From: Paraburkholderia edwinii
Lineage (GTDB): Bacteria > Pseudomonadota > Gammaproteobacteria > Burkholderiales > Burkholderiaceae
Direction: 5' to 3'
DNA length: 64,000 bases
Assembly (NCBI RefSeq): GCF_019428685.1
Contig: NZ_CP080095.1
Location: 2,976,001-3,040,000, forward strand
Program-made: the position numbers and the translations under genes
Notes under the pieces: generated by a model
What the model saw: only the letters and a program-made list of their open reading frames with translations
What the model was told of the DNA's origin: nothing
The model's database searches: none
Shown: positions 56,937 through 64,000 of the stretch, piece after piece
Layout of the letters: every line of letters begins with the position of its first letter
Position numbering within the stretch: position 1 is the stretch's first letter

Positions 56937-59249
56937 TCAGAATGCCGTCCCGATCTGGAACTGGAACTTCTGATACTGGTCGCCCGTGTGCTTCTGGATT
57001 GGGAAGCCCAAGCTCAGCTTGAGCGGCCCGATCGGCGAAATCCACGCGAGACCAAAGCCGTAAGCGTAGCGCAGGCCGTTCGAGCCGACCGTCGTGTCGC
57101 CGCCCTGGGCCGGATCACCCCAGACGTTACCGGCGTCGATGAAGGTGAACACGCGCAGCGTGCGGTCATAGCCGGTACCGGGCAGCGGGAACGTGAGTTC
57201 GATATTGCCGACGAACATCTTGTTGCCGCCGACCGGATCGTTCGTGGTCTTGTCGCGCGGACCCAGCGAGCTCGGCTCATAGCCGCGCACCGAACCGATA
57301 CCGCCCGCATAGTAGTTCTTGAAGATCGGATACGGGTTGCCGATACCGTTACCGTAGCCGCCCTGCACGTTAAAGCCGAGCACGAAGCCGCGCGCAAACG
57401 AGTAATAGTACTGCGCCTGCAAATCGGCCTTGTAGTACTGCGTGCCGCCAACCGGCGTACCGTATTCGGCATTTGCCTGCGTGAAGTAGCCACGGCTCGG
57501 CACCAGCGCACTGTCACGCGCGTCGCGCGACCAGCCGACCGTGAGCGGCACGTTGTTCGACACGCGGCCGAAGTCCTGCACGTAGTTCTTGTACGTCTGC
57601 GGCGTGCTCGCGTCGACGTCGAGCGTGTTCTGTTCAAAGCCCACGCCGAAGAAGACCGTATCGACTTCGGAGAACGGGATACCGAACTTGAGATCGCCCC
57701 CGACCGTCACGATCCGGAAGCTCGAATCGGTCGAATAGAAGAGCGGTTCGTACGTGCGGTAGTAGACGTCCGTGATGCGCTTGATGCCGTCCACCGTGAA
57801 GTACGGGTCGACCTGGGTGACCGTCAGCGTGCGATACGTCTTCGCGGTGTTCACGTTAACCGACAGACTGGTGCCGGAACCGAACACGTTGTCCTGCGAT
57901 ACACCGGCCGACAGCACCACCTTATCCGTCGACGAGAAGCCCGCACCGAGCGTAATCGCGCCGGTCGGCTTTTCCGCGACCTTCACATCGACGTCGACCT
58001 GGTCGGGCGTGCCTTCGACGGGCACTGTGGTCACGTCGACATCGGTGAAGTAGCCGAGACGGTTGATGCGGTCCTTCGACAGCGCGAGGCGGTTCGAATC
58101 GAACCACGAGCTTTCGAGCTGGCGCATTTCGCGGCGTACGACTTCATCGCGCGTACGTGTGTTGCCGACCACGTTGACGCGGCGCACGTAGACGCGGCGG
58201 CTCGGATCGACCTGCAGCGTGAGGTCGACCTTGTGATGCTCCTGGTCGATTTGCGGCAGCGCGTTGACGGTGGCAAACGCGTAGCCGTATTCGCCGAGCT
58301 TGTCGACGATCGCCTTGGTGGTGGCCTGCAGCTTTTCGGCCGAGAAGCGCTCGCCCGGTTTGATCTTGATCAGCTTGGTGAGCTCGGCCTCGCGATCGAG
58401 CAGGTTACCCGCGAGTTTGATGCTCGAGATCGTGTACGGCTCGCCCTCGTGCAGCGTGATCGTCAGGTACATGTCCTTTTTATCGGGCGTGATCGACACC
58501 TGGGTCGACTCGATGTTGAACTCGAGATAGCCGCGATTGAGGTAGTACGAACGCACGTTTTCGAGGTCGCCGGTCAGCTTTTCCTTCGAATACAGATCGT
58601 TCTTCGTGTACCAGGAAAACCAGTTCGGCGTGGACAGCTGCATTTCGTCGCGCAGCGTGCCGGTGCTGAAAGCCTTGTTGCCGATGAAGTTGATCTGGCG
58701 GATCTTCGCGCTCGGGCCTTCGACCACCGAGAACAGCAGGCCCACGCGATTGCGGTCGATCGGCGTGACCGTCGTGGTGACTTCCGCTGCATAGAAGCCG
58801 CGTGTCAGGTATTGGCGCTTCAGTTCCTGTTCGGCCTTGTCGACGAGCGCCTTGTCGTAGTACCGGCCTTGCGACAGACCCACCGCGCGCAATGCTTTCG
58901 TCAGGTTGTCTTTTTCGAATTCGTGAATGCCGGAGAAATCGATTGTGCCGATGGCCGGACGCTCGGCCACCTGGACGATCACGACATTGCCTTCGGTCGC
59001 AATCTTGACATCGTTGAAAAAGCCCGTCGCATACAGTGCGCGGATTGCTTCAGAAGCTTTATCGTCGGTGAACGTATCGCCCTGCTTGATCGGCAGATAC
59101 GAGAACACGGTACCCGGTTCGACCCGTTGCAAACCCTCGATCCGAATGTCTTGCACCACAAAGGGTGTCGTTGCGTGGGCGACCAGCCCATGCGCGGCGA
59201 ATGCCGCGGCTACAACTGTTTTAGGAACAAAGCGATGAGGTTTGAACAA
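56937..59249 (-). CDS. bamA: Outer-membrane assembly factor BamA
   Basis: The 770-residue protein has a signal peptide, five POTRA domains (first begins FVVQDIRIEGLQRVEPGTVF) and a C-terminal 16-strand barrel with the loop 6 motif VRGYEP. It ends in the Phe residue (IGTAF) expected of Bam substrates. It folds outer-membrane proteins. Confidence 0.98.
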   Translation of the reverse strand: MFKPHRFVPKTVVAAAFAAHGLVAHATTPFVVQDIRIEGLQRVEPGTVFSYLPIKQGDTFTDDKASEAIRALYATGFFNDVKIATEGNVVIVQVAERPAIGTIDFSGIHEFEKDNLTKALRAVGLSQGRYYDKALVDKAEQELKRQYLTRGFYAAEVTTTVTPIDRNRVGLLFSVVEGPSAKIRQINFIGNKAFSTGTLRDEMQLSTPNWFSWYTKNDLYSKEKLTGDLENVRSYYLNRGYLEFNIESTQVSITPDKKDMYLTITLHEGEPYTISSIKLAGNLLDREAELTKLIKIKPGERFSAEKLQATTKAIVDKLGEYGYAFATVNALPQIDQEHHKVDLTLQVDPSRRVYVRRVNVVGNTRTRDEVVRREMRQLESSWFDSNRLALSKDRINRLGYFTDVDVTTVPVEGTPDQVDVDVKVAEKPTGAITLGAGFSSTDKVVLSAGVSQDNVFGSGTSLSVNVNTAKTYRTLTVTQVDPYFTVDGIKRITDVYYRTYEPLFYSTDSSFRIVTVGGDLKFGIPFSEVDTVFFGVGFEQNTLDVDASTPQTYKNYVQDFGRVSNNVPLTVGWSRDARDSALVPSRGYFTQANAEYGTPVGGTQYYKADLQAQYYYSFARGFVLGFNVQGGYGNGIGNPYPIFKNYYAGGIGSVRGYEPSSLGPRDKTTNDPVGGNKMFVGNIELTFPLPGTGYDRTLRVFTFIDAGNVWGDPAQGGDTTVGSNGLRYAYGFGLAWISPIGPLKLSLGFPIQKHTGDQYQKFQFQIGTAF

Positions 59250-59313
59250 CGTGCTTCCCCAGTGTTATAGCTGCATCAGGTCCGACGGTCGTTGCGAACG
59301 CCGCCTGACACCT

Positions 59314-60750
59314 TTAAAAATGGATTAAACGGGCAAGATCGTTAAAAAGCGCAATCGCCGACAGGGCGACGATGCACGCGAGTCCCGCTCTTTGAAGAAC
59401 CAGCTGCCAGCGATCGGATACCGCCTTACCCGTAACCGCCTCAACCAAATAATATAACAGATGCCCCCCGTCCAATACCGGAATTGGTAAAAGGTTGAGA
59501 ACGCCGAGGCTTATGCTGACAAGCGCGAGGAACGACAGGAATGCTGACGGTCCGAGCCTTGCGCTCTTGCCTGCATAGTCAGCAATCGTCACCGGACCCG
59601 ACAGATTTTTGAGCGATGCTTCGCCGACAATCATGCGGCCGAACATCCGTATCGAATAGACACCGAGTTCCCACGTGCGGTCTGCGCCGAGCCGCAGACT
59701 CTCGATCGGTCCGTAACGCACGTCGATCGAAGGCACTTGCGTCGCGAGTTCGGCGCCGATACGGCCGACGTTCTCGCCGGTCGCATCGTCGCGCTGCGCG
59801 TTGGGCACGAGCGTAATCGTATGCATCGTGCCGGGCTGCATATTGGACTGAATGCCCGACGGCGCGCCAGCCTCGCTGCCGGCTTGCGGCGCATGCGCGC
59901 CGCGCTCGACTTGCAGCGTGATCGGCTTGCCCGCGTGCGACTTGATGTAGTTGATGAACGTGGTCGCGTTATCGGCCGGATGGCCGTCGACCGAGCGCAG
60001 ACGATCGCCTGCCTGAAGGCCCGCCTTTTGCGCCGCGCTGCCGCGCTGCACACCGGCAACCGACAGCGTGCCGCCGCCGGGCTCGAAGCCCAGACGCGAC
60101 ATGAAATTGTCATCGACTTCCTTGTCCGACAGGCTCTCGAGGCTCAGCGGAAAGTCGAACGTGCCGTTCCTGTCCTTCGCGGTCAGTACGACATTGCGAT
60201 GATCGAACGCGGCACCGAGCAGCTTCCAGCGCAAGTCGGACCACGAACGCACCGGCTCCGCTTCTCCGCCGCTCGCGTCGCGCACCGCGCTGACTGTTTC
60301 GCCGCCTTCGAAACCGGCGTGCGCCGCGGCCGTATTCATTGCGGGCGAGGCGACGATGGCCGCGGGCTCCGTCACGCCGGTCGCGAATACCGCGGCAAAC
60401 AACACGATGGCCAGCAGGAAGTTGGCGATCGGCCCTGCCGCGACGATCGCAAAGCGCTTGCCGACCGATTGCCGGTTAAACGCATAACGCAGTTCGTCGT
60501 CGGGAATGCGGGCGCCGTCTTCGCGCTCGTCGAGCATCTTCACGTAGCCGCCGAGCGGCAGCATCGCAATCGTCCATTGCGTGCCGGTTTTCCTGCTGAC
60601 CCACTGCGCAAGCGGCTTGCCGAAACCGATCGAGAAACGCAGCACCTTCACGCCGCACAATCGCGCGACGCTGTAGTGGCCGTACTCGTGTACGACCACC
60701 AGCACGCCGATCGCAACGATAAAGGCGAGTACTTCGGTCAGCAGATTCAT
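59314..60750 (-). CDS. rseP: RIP zinc protease RseP
   Basis: The 478-residue inner-membrane protein has the zinc motif HEYGH (His21, Glu22, His25), two PDZ domains in the middle and the second metal motif LNLLPIPVLDGGHLLYY. It cleaves anti-sigma factors such as RseA after DegS. It overlaps no neighbour and follows dxr by 7 bases. Confidence 0.97.
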   Translation of the reverse strand: MNLLTEVLAFIVAIGVLVVVHEYGHYSVARLCGVKVLRFSIGFGKPLAQWVSRKTGTQWTIAMLPLGGYVKMLDEREDGARIPDDELRYAFNRQSVGKRFAIVAAGPIANFLLAIVLFAAVFATGVTEPAAIVASPAMNTAAAHAGFEGGETVSAVRDASGGEAEPVRSWSDLRWKLLGAAFDHRNVVLTAKDRNGTFDFPLSLESLSDKEVDDNFMSRLGFEPGGGTLSVAGVQRGSAAQKAGLQAGDRLRSVDGHPADNATTFINYIKSHAGKPITLQVERGAHAPQAGSEAGAPSGIQSNMQPGTMHTITLVPNAQRDDATGENVGRIGAELATQVPSIDVRYGPIESLRLGADRTWELGVYSIRMFGRMIVGEASLKNLSGPVTIADYAGKSARLGPSAFLSFLALVSISLGVLNLLPIPVLDGGHLLYYLVEAVTGKAVSDRWQLVLQRAGLACIVALSAIALFNDLARLIHF

Positions 60751-60757
60751 AAACGCC

Positions 60758-61963
60758 TCACTGAGTGGCGCGCTCCGAGCGCCGCGCGAGCGACGGCAGC
60801 GTCTCGATCATCGATGTCGCCGCACGCCGCGCCGCAGCATCGGCTTCGATCACGTCGTCGAGGCTCGATGCGGCGCGATTGGGCAGCGCGTTCAACACGG
60901 CATCGACAACCTGCGCGATGGCGGTAAAACCGATGCGGCGCGTGAGAAACGCGTCGACGGCGATTTCATTGGCCGCATTGAGCGCCGCGCTGGCCACGCC
61001 GCCTGCCGCGAGCGCCTTCATCGCGAGCGCGAGACACGGGAAGCGCGCGTAATCGGGTTTTTCAAACGACAGCGTGGCGACCTGCGCGAGGTCGAGCTGC
61101 GCCACGCCCGAATCGACACGCTCCGGAAACGCGAGCGCGTGGGCGATCGGCGTGCGCATATCGGGATTGCCCAGTTGCGCGAGCACCGATCCGTCCGCAT
61201 ACGACACGAGCGAGTGAATCACGCTTTGCGGATGGATCAGCACGTCGATACGGTCGCCTGCGAGGTTGAAGAGCCAATGCGCTTCGATCACCTCGAGGCC
61301 CTTGTTCATCATCGTCGCGGAGTCGACCGAGATCTTGCGGCCCATGACCCAGTTCGGATGCTTGCAGGCTTCTTCCGGCGTCACGTCGACGAGGCTCGCC
61401 GGTTCGCGCGTGCGGAACGGTCCGCCCGATGCGGTCAGGATGATCTTCGAGACGCCGCCGTGCAGCGCCGCTTCGCGCGGCAGGCACTGGAAAATCGCGT
61501 TGTGTTCGCTGTCGACCGGCAGCAGGATCGCGCCGTTGTCGCGCACCGCGTCCATAAAGATCGCGCCCGACATCACGAGCGCTTCCTTGTTCGCGAGCAG
61601 GATGCGTTTGCCGGCGCGCGCGGCCGCGAGGCTCGGCGCGAGACCCGCGGCGCCGACGATCGCCGCGACGACCGTATCGCAGCCTTCGCTTGCCGAGATA
61701 TCGACGAGCGCCTGCGGTCCATGCAGCACTTCGGTGTTGCAGCCGGCGGCGCGCAGCTTGCCCTCGACCTGCTGGGCAGTGGCAGCATCGCCGACCACGG
61801 CCACTTCAGGCTTGAAGCGCAGACATTGTTCGACGAGCTTGTCGCCGTTGCGGTGCGCAGAAAGCGCATAGACGGAAAAACGCTCGGGGTGACGCGCCAC
61901 CACGTCGAGCGTGCTGTCTCCAATCGAGCCGGTGGAACCGAGCAGGGTCAATCGTTTCTTCAT
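60758..61963 (-). CDS. dxr: 1-deoxy-D-xylulose-5-phosphate reductoisomerase
   Basis: The 401-residue enzyme has the NADPH motif [14 protein letters not shown], the metal-binding [14 protein letters not shown] and [20 protein letters not shown]. It makes MEP in the non-mevalonate isoprenoid pathway and supplies precursors for the adjacent uppS. Confidence 0.98.
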   Translation of the reverse strand: MKKRLTLLGSTGSIGDSTLDVVARHPERFSVYALSAHRNGDKLVEQCLRFKPEVAVVGDAATAQQVEGKLRAAGCNTEVLHGPQALVDISASEGCDTVVAAIVGAAGLAPSLAAARAGKRILLANKEALVMSGAIFMDAVRDNGAILLPVDSEHNAIFQCLPREAALHGGVSKIILTASGGPFRTREPASLVDVTPEEACKHPNWVMGRKISVDSATMMNKGLEVIEAHWLFNLAGDRIDVLIHPQSVIHSLVSYADGSVLAQLGNPDMRTPIAHALAFPERVDSGVAQLDLAQVATLSFEKPDYARFPCLALAMKALAAGGVASAALNAANEIAVDAFLTRRIGFTAIAQVVDAVLNALPNRAASSLDDVIEADAAARRAATSMIETLPSLARRSERATQ

Positions 61964-61974
61964 GTCTCTTTTCT

Positions 61975-62796
61975 CTAGCCGAGCAGCAGCATGGCGAGCG
62001 GCAGCACGGGCAACAACGCGTCGATGCGGTCGAGCACACCGCCGTGGCCGGGCAGAAGGCCGCTCGAATCCTTGACGCCGGCCTGGCGTTTCAACATCGA
62101 CTCGAACAGATCGCCGACCACGCTGAACGCGACGAGCAGCGTCAGCGCAATGAACGCACGAATGGAACCGAGGTGTTCCAGTAGCGCATAAAACAGGGTC
62201 GGCTCGAATGCGCGGGTGAGCACCGCAAGCGCGGCCACGATCATCACCGCGAGCCAGCCGCCGATCGCACCCTCCCAGGTCTTGCCGGGGCTGATGGCCG
62301 GCGCCAGCTTGTGCTTTCCGAAAGCCTTACCGGCGAAGTATGCGCCGATATCGGCCAGCCAGACCACCAGCAGCAGGGAAAGCACGAATGCGACGCCGGC
62401 GATGCGCGCGGCCACGAGCGCATGCCAGCACGCCGCGAACGTCACGATGCCCGCCACCAGCAGGAACGCGCGCCAGCCGCCTTCGGCCAGCGTGGGCTTA
62501 CGAATCAGCACGAACGGCCCGACCAGCACCCAGAAAATCGCCGCGGCCTCGAAGAGCGGCCGTGGTGCGACGAATCCGACGCCGAGCTTCGTGCTGGCCA
62601 CGAGCGCGAGCGCCGCGACGATCGCGTAGACGATCGGCCCCGCGCCCGTCAGCTTCAGAAGCCGCGCCCATTCCCACGCAGCAAACACGACCACGAATGC
62701 GATCAGCGCGCCGAATGCGCCGATCGGCGCAAACAGCGTAACGGGCACGAGCACCGCGAGCAGAACGATCGCCGTGATGACACGGGTCTTCAGCAT
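61975..62796 (-). CDS. cdsA: Phosphatidate cytidylyltransferase
   Basis: The 273-residue inner-membrane protein has about eight helices and the CdsA signature ([18 protein letters not shown], then [16 protein letters not shown]). It makes CDP-diacylglycerol for phospholipid synthesis. It overlaps uppS by 7 bases. Confidence 0.97.
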   Translation of the reverse strand: MLKTRVITAIVLLAVLVPVTLFAPIGAFGALIAFVVVFAAWEWARLLKLTGAGPIVYAIVAALALVASTKLGVGFVAPRPLFEAAAIFWVLVGPFVLIRKPTLAEGGWRAFLLVAGIVTFAACWHALVAARIAGVAFVLSLLLVVWLADIGAYFAGKAFGKHKLAPAISPGKTWEGAIGGWLAVMIVAALAVLTRAFEPTLFYALLEHLGSIRAFIALTLLVAFSVVGDLFESMLKRQAGVKDSSGLLPGHGGVLDRIDALLPVLPLAMLLLG

Positions 62797-63581
62797 GAAA
62801 GCGAATCGGCGTTCTGCGACTGCGGCGACTGCGTCTCGAGCTGGGCGCTGGTACGGCCAAAGCGCCGCTCCCGCTCGGTATACGACCCGATCGCGTGGTT
62901 CAGCGCATCGGCGTCGAAATCCGGCCAGAACGTGTCGGTGAAGTAGAACTCGGTGTACGCCAGTTGCCAGAGCAGGAAGTTGGAGACGCGCTGCTCCCCG
63001 CCGGTGCGGATAAAAAGGTCCGGCTCCGGGGCATAGGCCATCGCGAGATGCTCGCTGAAGGCTTCCTCGCTGACTTCGACCGGACGGCCCGTGAGCGCCG
63101 CCTCGTCGACAAGCTTGCGGGTAGCTTGCATGATGTCCCAGCGGCCGCCGTAATTGGCGGCAATCGTCAGCGTCAGCCGCGTATTGCGCGCGGTCTTGGT
63201 TTCCGCGCGGCGGATCAGATCCTGAATGCGCCGGTCGAACGCCGACAGATCGCCGACCACGCGCAGTTTGATGCCGTTCGCATGCAGCTTGCCGATTTCA
63301 CGTTCGAGCGCCGTGACGAACAAGCGCATCAGGAACGACACTTCGTCTTCCGGACGCCGCCAGTTTTCGGAGCTGAATGCAAACAGCGTCAGATACTCGA
63401 CGCCGCGCCGCGCGCACGCTTCGACCGTCGCACGCACCGCGTCGACGCCGCGCGAATGGCCCGCCACGCGAGGCAGCCGGCGCTGCGTCGCCCAGCGGCC
63501 GTTGCCGTCCATGATGATCGCGATGTGACGCGGCACAGCCGAGACATCAGGCACGAGAACGGTTGAGCTGGTATAGGTCAT
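62790..63581 (-). CDS. uppS: Isoprenyl (undecaprenyl diphosphate) transferase
   Basis: The 263-residue cis-prenyltransferase has [13 protein letters not shown] with the catalytic Asp, [11 protein letters not shown], and the C-terminal [20 protein letters not shown]. It makes the lipid carrier for peptidoglycan and LPS. ATG 63581 ([14 protein letters not shown]) is chosen over the longer open frame. Confidence 0.97.
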   Translation of the reverse strand: MTYTSSTVLVPDVSAVPRHIAIIMDGNGRWATQRRLPRVAGHSRGVDAVRATVEACARRGVEYLTLFAFSSENWRRPEDEVSFLMRLFVTALEREIGKLHANGIKLRVVGDLSAFDRRIQDLIRRAETKTARNTRLTLTIAANYGGRWDIMQATRKLVDEAALTGRPVEVSEEAFSEHLAMAYAPEPDLFIRTGGEQRVSNFLLWQLAYTEFYFTDTFWPDFDADALNHAIGSYTERERRFGRTSAQLETQSPQSQNADSLSC

Positions 63582-63646
63582 GGCCGTCGGGAAGTAACTC
63601 TGCAAATGAAGAAGTAAAGACTTGAAGGTGCCGATGCCGCGCGGCA

Positions 63647-64000
63647 TCAGACCGTCATGATCTCGGCTTCTTTCGTCTGCACGAGCTTGTCGATTTCCGC
63701 GACGAATTTGTCCGTCAGCTTCTGCACGTCGTCACCGGCGCGACGCTCGTCGTCTTCGGAAATCTCTTTGTCTTTCACGAGCTTTTTCAGTTGCTCGTTC
63801 GCGTCGCGGCGCAGGTTGCGCACCGCCACCTTGGCCGTTTCGCCTTCGCTCTTGACGACCTTCGTCAGCTCGCGGCGGCGTTCCTCGGTCAGGGCCGGCA
63901 TCGGCACGCGGATCACATCGCCCTGCGCGGCCGGGTTCAGGCCCAGGTCCGATTCACGGATGGCCTTTTCGACCACCGTGACCATTTTCTTTTCCCACGG
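63647..64000 (-). CDS. frr: Ribosome recycling factor, 5' end cut by window
   Basis: The visible 117 residues are the C-terminal two thirds of RRF ([68 protein letters not shown]). The N-terminus lies beyond base 64000. RRF and EF-G split the ribosome after termination. Confidence 0.97.
   Translation of the reverse strand, partial: PWEKKMVTVVEKAIRESDLGLNPAAQGDVIRVPMPALTEERRRELTKVVKSEGETAKVAVRNLRRDANEQLKKLVKDKEISEDDERRAGDDVQKLTDKFVAEIDKLVQTKEAEIMTV

Noticed and set aside
56988..59270. Long + strand open frame opposite bamA, and similar ones opposite dxr, guaA and guaB
   Set aside because: All have the composition of antisense shadows of high-GC genes and no start signal.

Overview
The window looks like a chromosomal segment of a Burkholderiaceae betaproteobacterium (Paraburkholderia/Caballeronia/Trinickia type). 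The basis is high GC, the gene order frr-uppS-cdsA-dxr-rseP-bamA-skp-lpxD-fabZ-lpxA-lpxB-rnhB, the ratA/rnfH divergent from smpB, and the guaB/guaA pair next to them. No rRNA, tRNA, CRISPR array, insertion sequence or prophage was seen. The window opens inside a TPR-protein gene and closes inside frr.

Layout. 1-4.1 kb: a TPR membrane protein end, a methyltransferase, then a compact module of a PAAR-tip protein, an L,D-transpeptidase-like putative toxin and a secreted putative immunity protein, which looks like an orphan type VI secretion effector-immunity set. 4.3-8.6 kb: a potFGHI-type polyamine ABC importer. 9.2-16.3 kb: outer-membrane phospholipase A, a DUF1289 protein, an aldehyde dehydrogenase, an exported protein with a small in-gene repeat, an ABC-F ATPase, a beta-hydroxyacid dehydrogenase and dodecin. 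16.7-28.4 kb: a purine-catabolism island with a LysR regulator, 8-oxoguanine/guanine-type deaminase, uraH, puuD, allA, alc, uraD, puuE, an allantoin-racemase-like gene, an NCS1 permease and a GntR regulator. Together these can take urate via 5-hydroxyisourate, OHCU, allantoin, allantoate and ureidoglycolate to glyoxylate and urea. 28.7-31.9 kb: LD-carboxypeptidase, tadA, a DUF1992 protein, a tiny lipoprotein and a 2'-5' RNA ligase-like phosphoesterase. 32-35.1 kb: a sugar ABC importer (ATPase-permease-binding protein). 35.2-37.7 kb: an SDR with its TetR regulator, and a VapBC-type toxin-antitoxin pair. 37.9-42 kb: guaA, a membrane protein with an internal repeat, guaB. 42.3-46.5 kb: an EamA transporter, rnfH, ratA, smpB, a stomatin/NfeD pair. 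46.7-50.4 kb: ppsA with divergent ppsR. 50.4-64 kb: an RNA methyltransferase and the envelope biogenesis cluster down to frr.

The most unusual property is a recurrent pattern of short (10-14 bp) tandem arrays at gene boundaries. Several begin exactly on a stop codon (tadA, the sugar ABC ATPase gene, ratA, nfeD, skp), so the stop signal itself is multiplied. In two places the array creates overlapping stop/start tetranucleotides: GTGA in an eight-unit array ending on the start codon of the RNA methyltransferase, and ATGA in a relay linking ratA to rnfH. These could be chains of translationally coupled mini-cistrons. This is read directly from the sequence; any regulatory effect is inference. 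Candidate operators were also found: a repeated TTGTTGACAA palindrome at the gntR promoter, a shared 22-bp site before both tetR and its SDR, and a 13-bp inverted pair between ppsA and ppsR.
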